Shown here piece by piece: positions 1 to 12,400 of a stretch of 64,000 nucleotides of DNA (within the stretch, counting starts at the first letter, position 1; each line of letters opens with the position of its first letter). The stretch is from Apostichopus japonicus (lineage: Eukaryota > Echinodermata > Holothuroidea > Aspidochirotida > Stichopodidae). Position numbers and translations under genes: made by a program. Under the pieces are notes generated by a model. It saw nothing but the letters and a program-made list of their open reading frames with translations, was not told the DNA's origin and searched no databases. Where the stretch lies: the NCBI RefSeq assembly GCF_037975245.1, contig NC_092569.1:7622501-7686500 (forward strand). Direction: 5' to 3'.

Positions 1-34
1 ATAAAATGTGTGTGATCGATCAATCGAATGTGCG

Positions 35-56
35 GTATCGATCAATCGAATGTGCG
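35..56 (+). repeat. Reference monomer (example of the commonest unit)
   Basis: This is the first clean copy of the commonest unit. It contains an inverted repeat with 5-bp arms and a 2-base centre, TCGAT-CA-ATCGA, and the ATCGAT palindrome. When position 4 is C, ATCGAT is lost and the junction with the previous unit becomes the 8-bp palindrome CGGTACCG. The core CGAT-CA-ATCG survives in both forms. Sixteen of the 22 bases can be read as four ATCG-like tetramers (ATCG, ATCA, ATCG, AATG), which may point to an origin from a tetranucleotide repeat; that last step is inference. Confidence 0.95.
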
Positions 57-641
57 GTATCGATCAATCGAATGTGCAGTATCGATCAATCGAATGTACG
101 GTATCGATCAGTCGAATGTGCCGTATCGATCAATCGAATGTGCGGTACCGATCAATCGAATGTGCAGTATCGATCAATCGAATGTACGGTATCGATCAAT
201 CGAATGTGCCGTATCGATCAATCGAATGTGCGGTACCGATCAATCGAATGTGCGGTACTGATAAATCGAAAGCGCGTTACCGATCAATCGTATGTGCGGT
301 ATCGATCAATCGAAAGTGCAGTACCGATTAATCGAATGTGCGATATCGATCAATCGAATGTGCGTTACCGATCAATCGTATGTGCGGTACCGATCAATCG
401 AATGTGCGGTATCGATCAATCGAATGTGCGATATCGATCAATCGAATGTGCGTTACCGATCAATCGAATGTGCGGTATCGATCAATCGAATGTGCGGTAC
501 CGATCAATCGAATGTGCGGTACCGATCAATCGATGTGCGTTATCGACTAATCGAATGTGCGGTACCGATCAATCGATGTGCGTTATCGACTAATCGAATG
601 TGCAGTATCGATCTATCGAATGTGCGTTATCGATCAATCGA

Positions 642-702
642 ATGTGCGGTATCGATTAATCGAATGTGATACCGAAAATCGAATGTGCCGTACCGATCAA
701 TC
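642..702 (+). repeat. GTGATACCGAAAATCG junction (type example)
   Basis: A unit with GATTAATCG loses two bases before the next unit (GTGATACC instead of GTGCGGTACC), and the following unit loses one base (CCGAAAATCG instead of CCGATCAATCG). Its TGA closes reading frames. The junction recurs dozens of times at non-random spacings, often a few units before the anchor, as at 1811, 3728, 5562, 9406, 13942, 27628 and 31491. A sub-form ending AAAATCGGATG marks other places, for example near 3034, 12109, 29255, 33078 and 54894. It is absent from about 18-27 kb. Confidence 0.9.
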
Positions 703-843
703 GAATGTGCATTACCGATCAATCGAATGTGCGTTATCGATCAATCGAATGTGCGGTATCGATCAATCGAATGTGCGGTACCGATCAATCGAATGTGCGG
801 TATCGATCAATCGAATGTGCCGTATCGATCAATCGAATGTGCG

Positions 844-904
844 GTATCGATAAGTCAATGTACGGAATCGTTCAATCGAATGTGCGGTATCGATCGAATG
901 TGCG
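844..904 (+). repeat. 61-bp three-monomer deletion cassette (type example)
   Basis: Three consecutive units of 21, 22 and 18 bp. The first contains GATAAGTCAATGTACGG, the second GAATCGTTCAATCG and the third GGTATCGATCGAATG, which lacks four bases of GATCAATCG. The four-base loss fits slippage between the two ATC copies in GATCAATCG. The trio is nearly always inherited together. Many copies occur, in two forms (TGTACGG or TGTGCGG), in blocks 1-6, 7-11 and 13-18, with a last variant copy near 63,530 (GATTAGTC). They are absent from about 18.1-28.9 kb. The TAA in GATAAGTC is one of the main sources of stop codons. Confidence 0.93.
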
Positions 905-1469
905 GTATCGATCAATCGAATGTGCGGTATCGATCAGTCGAATGTGCGGTATCGATCAATCGAATGTGCTGTATCGATCAATCGAATGTGCGGTATCGAT
1001 CAGTCGAATGTGCGTTATCGATCAATCGAATGTGCGGTATCGATCAGTCGAATGTGCGGTACCGATCAATCGATGTGCGTTATCGACTAATCGAATGTGC
1101 AGTATCGATCTATCGAATGTGCGTTATCGATCAATCGAATGTGCGGTATCGATTAATCGAATGTGATACCGAAAATCGAATGTGCGGTACCGATCAATCG
1201 AATGTGCGGTATCGATCAATCGAATGTGCCGTATCGATCAATCGAATGTGCGGTATCGATAAGTCAATGTGCGGAATCGTTCAATCGAATGTGCGGTATC
1301 GATCGAATGTGCGGTATCAATCAATCGAATGTGCGGTATCGATCAGTCGAATGTGCGGTATCGATCAATCGAATGTGCCGTATCGATCAATCGAATGTGC
1401 GGTATCGATAAGTCAATGTGCGGAATCGTTCAATCGAATGTGCGGTATCGATCAATCGAATGTGCGGTA

Positions 1470-1602
1470 CCGATAAACGAAAGTGCAGTATCGATCAATC
1501 GAATGTGCGGTATTTGTCAATCGAATGTGCCGTACCGATCAATCGAAAGTTCGGTACCGATCAATCGAATGTTCGGTACCGATCAATCCGAATGTGCGGT
1601 AT
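1470..1602 (+). repeat. TATTTGTC / CAATCCG module (type example)
   Basis: A compact run of unusual units travels as a set: a shortened unit before GAAAGTGCAG, then GGTATTTGTCAATCG (CGATC changed to TTGTC), GTTCGGTACC units, and a 23-bp unit with an extra C (CAATCCGAATG). Copies with TATTTGTC occur near 1513, 5282, 8670, 9126, 13662, 29650, 33475, 36247, 37415, 38859, 40503, 41932, 42195, 45434, 45697 and others. A GTTTTTGTC form occurs near 3403 and 37875. Confidence 0.88.
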
Positions 1603-1869
1603 CGATCAAACGAATGTGCGGTATCGATCAATCGAATGTGCGGTATCGATCAATCGAATGTTCGCTACCGATCAATCGAATGTGCGGTACCGATCAATCG
1701 AATGTGCGGTACCGACTAATCGATAGCGCAGAATCGATCAATGTAATGTGTGTTACCGATCAATCGAATGTTCGGTACCGATCAATAGAATGTGCGGTAT
1801 CTATCAATCGAATGTGATACCGAAAATCGAATGTGCCGTACCGATTAATCGAATGTGTCTTACCGATCA

Positions 1870-3783
1870 ATAAAATGTGTGTGATCGATCAATCGAATGT
1901 GCGGTATCGATCAATCGAATGTGCGGTATCGATCAATCGAATGTGCAGTATCGATCAATCGAATGTACGGTATCGATCAGTCGAATGTGCCGTATCGATC
2001 AATCGAATGTGCGGTACCGATCAATCGAATGTGCAGTATCGATCAATCGAATGTACGGTATCGATCAATCGAATGTGCCGTATCGATCAATCGAATGTGC
2101 GGTACCGATCAATCGAATGTGCGGTACTGATAAATCGAAAGCGCGTTACCGATCAATCGTATGTGCGGTATCGATCAATCGAAAGTGCAGTACCGATTAA
2201 TCGAATGTGCGATATCGATCAATCGAATGTGCGTTACCGATCAATCGTATGTGCGGTACCGATCAATCGAATGTGCGGTATCGATCAATCGAATGTGCGA
2301 TATCGATCAATCGAATGTGCGTTACCGATCAATCGAATGTGCGGTATCGATCAATCGAATGTGCGGTACCGATCAATCGAATGTGCGGTACCGATCAATC
2401 GATGTGCGTTATCGACTAATCGAATGTGCGGTACCGATCAATCGATGTGCGTTATCGACTAATCGAATGTGCAGTATCGATCTATCGAATGTGCGTTATC
2501 GATCAATCGAATGTGCGGTATCGATTAATCGAATGTGATACCGAAAATCGAATGTGCCGTACCGATCAATCGAATGTGCATTACCGATCAATCGAATGTG
2601 CGTTATCGATCAATCGAATGTGCGGTATCGATCAATCGAATGTACGGTACCGATCAATCGAATGTGCGGTATCGATCAATCGAATGTGCCGTATCGATCA
2701 ATCGAATGTGCGGTATCGATAAGTCAATGTACGGAATCGTTCAATCGAATGTGCGGTATCGATCGAATGTGCGGTATCGATCAATCGAATGTGCGGTATC
2801 GATCAGTCGAATGTGCGGTATCGATCAATCGAATGTGCTGTATCGATCAATCGAATGTGCGGTATCGATCAGTCGAATGTGCGTTATCGATCAATCGAAT
2901 GTGCTTTATCGATCAATCGAATGTGCGGTACCGATCAATCGATGTGCGTTATCGACTAATCGAATGTGCAGTACCGATCTATCGAATGTGCGTTATCGAT
3001 CAATCGAATGTGCGGTATCGATTAATCGAATGTGATACCGAAAATCGGATGTGCCGTACCGATCAATCGAATGTGCGTTACCGATCAATCGAATGTGCGT
3101 TATCGATCAATCGAATGTGCGTTATCGATCAATCGAATGTGCGGTATCGATCAATCGAATGTGCGGTACCGATCAATCGAATGTGCGGTATCGATCAATC
3201 GAATGTGCCGTATCGATCAATCGAATGTGCGGTATCGATAAGTCAATGTGCGGAATCGTTCAATCGAATGTGCGGTATCGATCGAATGTGCGGTATCAAT
3301 CGATCGAATGTGCGGTATCAATCAATCAAATGTGCGGTATCGATCAATCGAATGTGCGGTACCGATAATCGAAAGTGCAGTATCGATCAATCGAATGTGC
3401 GGTTTTTGTCAATCGAATGTGCCGTACCGATCAATCGAAAGTTCGGTACCGATCAATCGAATGTTCGGTACCGATCAATCCGAATGTGCGGTATCGATCA
3501 AACGAATGTGCGGTATCGATCAATCGAATGTGCGGTATCGATCAATCGAATGTGCGGTATCGATCAATCGAATGTGCGGTACCGATCAATCGAATGTGCG
3601 GTACCGATCAATCGAATGTGCGGTACCGACTAATCGATAGCGCAGAATCGATCAATGTAATGTGTGTTACCGATCAATCGAATGTTCGGTACCGATCAAT
3701 AGAATGTGCGGTATCTATCAATCGAATGTGATACCGAAAATCGAATGTGCCGTACCGATTAATCGAATGTGTCTTACCGATCA
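1870..3783 (+). repeat. HOR block 2 (1,914 bp)
   Basis: Begins with the same anchor. The first roughly 1,165 bases repeat block 1 at an offset of 1,869 with only scattered substitutions, for example TGTACGG at about 2642 where block 1 has TGTGCGG. The central part is rearranged by a few monomers, so the offset becomes 1,914 at the right end, where the CAATCCGAATG and CAATGTAATGTGTG landmarks recur. The pair is a direct tandem HOR duplication. Confidence 0.92.
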
Positions 3784-5616
3784 ATAAAATGTGTGTGATC
3801 GATCAATCGAATGTGCGGTATCGATCAATCGAATGTGCGGTATCGATCAATCGAATGTGCAGTATCGATCAATCGAATGTACGGTATCGATCAGTCGAAT
3901 GTGCCGTATCGATCAATCGAATGTGCGGTACCGATCAATCGAATGTGCAGTATCGATCAATCGAATGTACGGTATCGATCAATCGAATGTGCCGTATCGA
4001 TCAATCGAATGTGCGGTACCGATCAATCGAATGTGCGGTACCGATAAATCGAAAGCGCGTTACCGATCAATCGTATGTGCGGTATCGATCAATCGAAAGT
4101 GCAGTACCGATGAATCGAATGTGCGATATCGATCAATCGAATGTGCGTTACCGATCAATCGTATGTGCGGTACCGATCAATCGAATGTGCGGTATCGATC
4201 AATCGAATGTGCGGTATCGATCAATCGAATGTGCGGTATCGATTAATCGAATGTGATACCGAAAATCGAATGTGCGGTACCGATCAATCGAATGTGCCGT
4301 ATCGATCAATCGAAAGTGCAGTACCGATTAATCGAATGTGCGATATCGATCAATCGAATGTGCGTTACCGATCAATCGTATGTGCGGTACCGATCAATCG
4401 AATGTGCGGTATCGATCAATCGAATGTGCGGTATCGATCAATCGAATGTTCGCTACCGATCAATCGAATGTGTTGTACCGATCAATCGAATGTGTGGTAT
4501 CGATCAATCGAATGTGCGGTATCGATCAATCGGATGTGCGGTACCGATCAATCGAATGTGCGGTATCGATCAATCGAATGTGCGGTATCGATCAATCGGA
4601 TGTGCGGTATCGATCAATCGAATGTGCGGTATCGATCAATCGAATGTGCGGTATCGATCAATCGAATGTTCGCTACCGATCAATCGAATGTGCGGTACCG
4701 ATCAATCGAATGTGTTGTATCGATCAATCGAATGTGCGGTATCGATCAATCGGATGTGCGGTATCGATCAATCGAATGTGCGGTATCGATCAATCGAATG
4801 TGCGGTATCGATCAATCGAATGTTTGGTACCGATCAATCGAATGTGCGGTACCGATCAATCGAATGTGCGGTACCGATAAATCGATAGCGCAGTATCGAT
4901 CAATCGAATGTGCGGTACCGATCAATCGATGTGCGTTATCGACTAATCGAATGTGCAGTATCGATCTATCGAATGTGCGTTATCGATCAATCGAATGTGC
5001 GGTATCGATTAATCGAATGTGATACCGAAAATCGAATGTGCGGTACCGATCAATCGAATGTGCCGTATCGATCAATCGAATGTGCGGTATCGATAAGTCA
5101 ATGTACGGAATCGTTCAATCGAATGTGCGGTATCGATCGAATGTGCGGTATCGATCAATCGAATGTGCGGTATCGATCAGTCGAATGTGCGGTATCGATC
5201 AATCGAATGTGCGGTATCGATCAATCGAATGTGCGGTACCGATAATCGAAAGTGCAGTATCGATCAATCGAATGTGCTGTATTTGTCAATCGAATGTGCC
5301 GTACCGATCAATCGAAAGTTCGGTACCGATCAATCGAATGTTCGGTACCGATCAATCCTAATGTTCGGTATCGATCAAACGAATGTGCGGTATCGATCAA
5401 TCGAATGTGCGGTATCGATCAATCGAATGTGCGGTACCGATCAATCGAATGTGCGGTACCGACTAATCGATAGCGCAGAATCGATCAATGTAATGTGTGT
5501 TACCGATCAATCGAATGTTCGGTACCGATCAATAGAATGTGCGGTATCTATCAATCGAATGTGATACCGAAAATCGAATGTGCCGTACCGATTAATCGAA
5601 TGTGTCTTACCGATCA
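3784..5616 (+). repeat. HOR block 3 (1,833 bp), rearranged centre
   Basis: The first 330 or so bases match blocks 1 and 2 and the last 450 bases match their tails. The middle (about 4,110-4,900) is replaced by monomers with other diagnostic changes: CAATCGGATGTGCGG, GTTCGCTACC, GTGTTGTATC and CAATCGTATG. The replacement leaves monomer phase intact, so it looks like an exchange with another part of the array rather than an insertion of foreign DNA. Confidence 0.88.
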
Positions 5617-8600
5617 ATAAAATGTGTGTGATCGATCAATCGAATGTGCGGTATCGATCAATCGAATGTGCGGTATCGATCAATCGAATGTGCAGTATCG
5701 ATCAATCGAATGTACGGTATCGATCAGTCGAATGTGCCGTATCGATCAATCGAATGTGCGGTACCGATCAATCGAATGTGCAGTATCGATCAATCGAATG
5801 TACGGTATCGATCAATCGAATGTGCCGTATCGATCAATCGAATGTGCGGTACCGATCAATCGAATGTGCGGTACTGATAAATCGAAAGCGCGTTACCGAT
5901 CAATCGTATGTGCGGTATCGATCAATCGAAAGTGCAGTACCGATTAATCGAATGTGCGATATCGATCAATCGAATGTGCGTTACCGATCAATCGTATGTG
6001 CGGTACCGATCAATCGAATGTGCGGTATCGATCAATCGAATGTGCGGTATCGATCAATCGAATGTTCGCTACCGATCAATCGAATGTGTTGTATCGATCA
6101 ATCGAATGTGCGGTAACGATCAATCGAATGTGCGGTATCGATCAATCGAATGTGCGTTTCCGATCAATCGTATGTGCGGTACCGATCAATCGAATGTTCG
6201 GTACCGATCAATCGAATGTGTGGTATCGATCAATCGAATGTGCGGTATCGATCAATCGGATGTGCGGTACCGATCAATCGAATGTGCGGTATCGATCAAT
6301 CGAATGTGCGGTATCGATCAATCGGATGTGCGGTATCGATCAATCGAATGTGCGGTACCGATCAATCGAATGTGCGGTATCGATCAATCGAATGTGCGGT
6401 ATCGATCAATCGAATGTGCGGTACCGATCAATCGAATGTGTTGTATCGATCAATCGAATGTTCGCTACCGATCAATCGAATGTGCGGTACCGATCAATCG
6501 AATGTGCGGTACCGATCAATCGATAGCGCAGTATCGATCAATCGAATGTGCGGTACCGATCAATCGATGTGCGTTATCGACTAATCGAATGTGCGGTACC
6601 GATCAATCGATGTGCGTTATCGAATAATCGAATGTGCAGTATCGATCTATCGAATGTGCGTTATCGATCAATCGAATGTGCGGTATCGATTAATCGAATG
6701 TGATACCGAAAATCGAATGTGCCGTACCGATCAATCGAATGTGCATTACCGATCAATCGAATGTGCGTTATCGATCAATCGAATGTGCGTTATCGATCAA
6801 TCGAATGTGCGGTATCGATCAATCGAATGTGCGGTACCGATCAATCGAATGTGCGGTATCGATCAATCGAATGTGCGGTACCGATCAATCGAATGTGCGG
6901 TATCGATCAATCGAATGTGCGGTACCGATCAATCGAATGTGCGGTATCGATAAGTCAATGTACGGAATCGTTCAATCGAATGTGCGGTATCGATCGAATG
7001 TGCGGTATCGATCAATCGAATGTGCGGTATCGATCAGTCGAATGTGCGGTATCGATCAATCGAATGTGCGGTACCGATTAATCGATGTGCGTTATCGACT
7101 AATCGAATGTGCGGTACCGATCAATCGATGTGCGTTATCGACTAATCGAATGTGCGGTACCGATCAATCGATGTGCGTTATCTACTAATCGAATGTGCAG
7201 TATCGATCTATCGAATGTGCGTTATCGATCAATCGAATGTGCGGTATCGATTAATCGAATGTGATACCGAAAATCGAATGTGCCGTACCGATCAATCGAA
7301 TGTGCATTACCGATCAATCGAATGTGCGTTATCGATCAATCGAATGTGCGGTATCGATTAATCGAATGTGCGGTATCGATCAATCGAATGTGCGGTATCG
7401 ATCAATCGAATGTGCGGTATCGATCAATCGAATGTGCGGTACCGATCAATCGAATGTGCGGTACCGATCAATCGAATGTGCGGTACCGATCAATCGATGT
7501 GCGTTATCGACTAATCGAATGTGCGGTACCGATCAATCGATGTGCGTTATCGACTAATCGAATGTGCAGTATCGATCTATCGAATGTGCGTTATCGATCA
7601 ATCGAATGTGCGGTATCGATTAATCGAATGTGATACCGAAAATCGAATGTGCCGTACCGATCAATCGAATGTGCATTACCGATCAATCGAATGTGCGTTA
7701 TCGATCAATCGAATGTGCGTTATCGATCAATCGAATGTGCGGTATCGATCAATCGAATGTGCGGTACCGATCAATCGAATGTGCGGTATCGATCAATCGA
7801 ATGTGCCGTATCGATCAATCGAATGTGCGGTATCGATAAGTCAATGTACGGAATCGTTCAATCGAATGTGCGGTATCGATCGAATGTGCGGTACCGATCA
7901 ATCGAATGTGCGGTATCGATCAATCGAATGTGCCGTATCGATCAATCGAATGTGCGGTATCGATAAGTCAATGTACGGAATCGTTCAATCGAATGTGCGG
8001 TATCGATCGAATGTGCGGTATCGATCAATCGAATGTGCGGTATCGATCAGTCGAATGTGCGGTATCGATCAATCGAATGTGCTGTATCGATCAATCGAAT
8101 GTGCGGTATCGATCAGTCGAATGTGCGTTATCGATCAATCGAATGTGCGGTATCGATCAATCGAATGTGCGGTACCGATCAATCGATGTGCGTTATCGAC
8201 TAATCGAATGTGCAGTATCGATCTATCGAATGTGCGTTATCGATCAATCGAATGTGCGGTATCGATTAATCGAATGTGATACCGAAAATCGGATGTGCCG
8301 TATCGATCAATCGAATGTGCGGTATCGATCAATCGAATGTGCGGTACCGATCAATCGAATGTGCGGTATCGATCAATCGAATGTGCCGTATCGATCAATC
8401 GAATGTGCGGTATCGATAAGTCAATGTGCGGAATCGTTCAATCGAATGTGCGGTATCGATCGAATGTGCGGTATCCATCAATCGAATGTGCGGTATCGAT
8501 CAGTCGAATGTGCGGTATCGATCAATCGAATGTGCCGTATCGATCAATCGAATGTGCGGTATCGATAAGTCAATGTGCGGAATCGTTCAATCAAATGTGC

Positions 8601-9460
8601 GGTATCGATCAATCGAATGTGCGGTACCGATAATCGAAAGTGCAGTATCGATCAATCGAATGTGCGGTATTTGTCAATCGAATGTGCCGTACCGATCAAT
8701 CGAAAGTTCGGTACCGATCAATCGAATGTTCGGTACCGATCAATCCGAATGTGCGGTATCGATCAAACGAATGTGCGGTATCGATCAATCGAATGTGCGG
8801 TATCGATCAATCGAATGTGCGGTACCGATCAATCGAATGTGCCGTATCGATCAATCGAATGTGCGGTATCGATAAGTCAATGTGCGGAATCGTTCAATCG
8901 AATGTGCGGTATCGATCGAATGTGCGGTATCAATCAATCGAATGTGCGGTATCGATCAGTCGAATGTGCGGTATCGATCAATCGAATGTGCCGTATCGAT
9001 CAATCGAATGTGCGGTATCGATAAGTCAATGTGCGGAATCGTTCAATCAAATGTGCGGTATCGATCAATCGAATGTGCGGTACCGATAATCGAAAGTGCA
9101 GTATCGATCAATCGAATGTGCGGTATTTGTCAATCGAATGTGCCGTACCGATCAATCGAAAGTTCGGTACCGATCAATCGAATGTTCGGTACCGATCAAT
9201 CCGAATGTGCGGTATCGATCAAACGAATGTGCGGTATCGATCAATCGAATGTGCGGTATCGATCAATCGAATGTGCGGTACCGATCAATCGAATGTGCGG
9301 TACCGACTAATCGATAGCGCAGAATCGATCAATGTAATGTGTGTTACCGATCAATCGAATGTTCGGTACCGATCAATAGAATGTGCGGTATCTATCAATC
9401 GAATGTGATACCGAAAATCGAATGTGCCGTACCGATTAATCGAATGTGTCTTACCGATCA
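5617..9460 (+). repeat. HOR block 4 (3,844 bp)
   Basis: Starts at the anchor. The first part (to about 6,530) combines the block-1 opening with the GGATGTGCGG and GTTCGCTACC monomers first seen in block 3. The second part is built from repeated 21-bp CAATCGATGTGCG units, GTGATACCGAAAATCG junctions and several 61-bp deletion cassettes. It includes a 456-bp tandem duplication at 8,390-9,301. Confidence 0.88.
8390..9301 (+). repeat. 456-bp tandem duplication
   Basis: Two adjacent copies, about 8,390-8,845 and 8,846-9,301, each contain a CGATAAGTC cassette, the short unit before GAAAGTGCAG, TATTTGTC and CAATCCG. The copies look identical over most of their length. The boundaries are blurred by the monomer repetition. 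The right-hand copy flows into the block-4 tail. Confidence 0.85.
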
Positions 9461-12400
9461 ATAAAATGTGTGTGATCGATCAATCGAATGTGCGGTATCG
9501 ATCAATCGAATGTGCGGTATCGATCAATCGAATGTGCAGTATCGATCAATCGAATGTACGGTATCGATCAGTCGAATGTGCCGTATCGATCAATCGAATG
9601 TGCGGTACCGATCAATCGAATGTGCAGTATCGATCAATCGAATGTACGGTATCGATCAATCGAATGTGCCGTATCGATCAATCGAATGTGCGGTACCGAT
9701 CAATCGAATGTGCGGTACTGATAAATCGAAAGCGCGTTACCGATCAATCGTATGTGCGGTATCGATCAATCGAAAGTGCAGTACCGATTAATCGAATGTG
9801 CGATATCGATCAATCGAATGTGCGTTACCGATCAATCGTATGTGCGGTACCGATCAATCGAATGTGCGGTATCGATCAATCGAATGTGCGGTATCGATCA
9901 ATCGAATGTTCGCTACCGATCAATCGAATGTGTTGTATCGATCAATCGAATGTGCGGTAACGATCAATCGAATGTGCGGTATCGATCAATCGAATGTGCG
10001 TTTCCGATCAATCGTATGTGCGGTACCGATCAATCGAATGTTCGGTACCGATCAATCGAATGTGTGGTATCGATCAATCGAATGTGCGGTATCGATCAAT
10101 CGGATGTGCGGTACCGATCAATCGAATGTGCGGTATCGATCAATCGAATGTGCGGTATCGATCAATCGGATGTGCGGTATCGATCAATCGAATGTGCGGT
10201 ACCGATCAATCGAATGTGCGGTATCGATCAATCGAATGTGCGGTATCGATCAATCGAATGTGCGGTACCGATCAATCGAATGTGTTGTATCGATCAATCG
10301 AATGTTCGCTACCGATCAATCGAATGTGCGGTACCGATCAATCGAATGTGCGGTACCGATCAATCGATAGCGCAGTATCGATCAATCGAATGTGCGGTAC
10401 CGATCAATCGATGTGCGTTATCGACTAATCGAATGTGCGGTACCGATCAATCGATGTGCGTTATCGACTAATCGAATGTGCAGTATCGATCTATCGAATG
10501 TGCGTTATCGATCAATCGAATGTGCGGTATCGATTAATCGAATGTGATACCGAAAATCGAATGTGCCGTACCGATCAATCGAATGTGCATTACCGATCAA
10601 TCGAATGTGCGTTATCGATCAATCGAATGTGCGTTATCGATCAATCGAATGTGCGGTATCGATCAATCGAATGTGCGGTACCGATCAATCGAATGTGCGG
10701 TATCGATCAATCGAATGTGCGGTACCGATCAATCGAATGTGCGGTATCGATCAATCGAATGTGCGGTACCGATCAATCGAATGTGCGGTATCGATAAGTC
10801 AATGTACGGAATCGTTCAATCGAATGTGCGGTATCGATCGAATGTGCGGTATCGATCAATCGAATGTGCGGTATCGATCAGTCGAATGTGCGGTATCGAT
10901 CAATCGAATGTGCTGTATCGATCAATCGAATGTGCGTTATCGATCAATCGAATGTGCGTTAACGATCAATCGAATGTGCGGTATCGATCAATCGAATGTG
11001 CGGTAACGATCAATCGAATGTGCGGTATCGATCAATCGAATGTGCCGTATCGATCAATCGAATGTGCGGTATCGATCAATCGGATGTGCGGTATCGATCA
11101 ATCGAATGTGCCGTATCGATCAATCGAATGTGCGGTATCGATCAATCGGATGTGCGGTATCGATCAATCGAATGTGCGGTACCGATCAATCGAATGTGCG
11201 GTATCGATCAATCGAATGTGCGGTATCGATCAATCGAATGTGCGGTACCGATCAATCGAATGTGTTGTATCGATCAATCGAATGTGCGGTATCGATCAAT
11301 CGAATGTGCGGTATCGATCAATCGAATGTGCGGTATCGATCAATCGAATGTTCGCTACCGATCAATCGAATGTGCGGTACCGATCAATCGAATGTGCGGT
11401 ACCGATCAATCGATAACGCAGTATCGATCAATCGAATGTGCGGTACCGATCAATCGATGTGCGTTACCGACTAATCGAATGTGCGGTACCGATCAATCGA
11501 TGTGCGTTATCGACTAATCGAATGTGCAGTATCGATCTATCGAATGTGCGTTATCGATCAATCGAATGTGCGGTATCGATTAATCGAATGTGATACCGAA
11601 AATCGAATGTGCCGTACCGATCAATCGAATGTGCATTACCGATCAATCGAATGTGCGTTATCGATCAATCGAATGTGCGTTATCGATCAATCGAATGTGC
11701 GGTATCGATCAATCGAATGTGCGGTACCGGTCAATCGAATGTGCGGTATCGATCAATCGAATGTGCCGTATCGATCAATCGAATGTGCGGTATCGATAAG
11801 TCAATGTACGGAATCGTTCAATCGAATGTGCGGTATCGATCGAATGTGCGGTATCGATCAATCGAATGTGCGGTATCGATCAGTCGAATGTGCGGTATCG
11901 ATCAATCGAATGTGCTGTATCGATCAATCGAATGTGCGGAATCGATCAGTCGAATGTGCGTTATCGATCAATCGAATGTGCGGTATCGATCAATCGAATG
12001 TGCGGTACCGATCAATCGATGTGCGTTATCGACTAATCGAATGTGCAGTATCGATCTATCGAATGTGCGTTATCGATCAATCGAATGTGCGGTATCGATT
12101 AATCGAATGTGATACCGAAAATCGGATGTGCCGTACCGATCAATCGAATGTGCGTTACCGATCAATCGAATGTGCGTTATCGATCAATCGAATGTGCGTT
12201 ATCGATCAATCGAATGTGCGGTATCGATCAATCGAATGTGCGGTACCGATCAATCGAATGTGCGGTATCGATCAATCGAATGTGCCGTATCGATCAATCG
12301 AATGTGCGGTATCGATCAATCGATGTGCGTTATGGACTAATCGAATGTGCAGTACCGATCAATCGAATGTGCGTTACCGATCAATCGTATGTGCGGTATC

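Larger units (their letters stand above)
1..1869 (+). repeat. HOR block 1 (1,869 bp)
   Basis: The block opens with the anchor, in which the usual unit is changed to ATAAAATGTGTGTGATCG. It then carries in order: an array with TGTACGG and TCAGTCG variants, a CTGATAAATCGAAAGCG monomer near 258, two 21-bp units of the form CAATCGATGTGCG near 530-580, the GTGATACCGAAAATCG junction near 667, 61-bp deletion cassettes from 844, a TATTTGTCAATCG unit near 1513, a 23-bp CAATCCGAATG unit near 1586, and CAATGTAATGTGTG near 1739. The left edge is the window edge, so the block may be cut. Confidence 0.9.
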
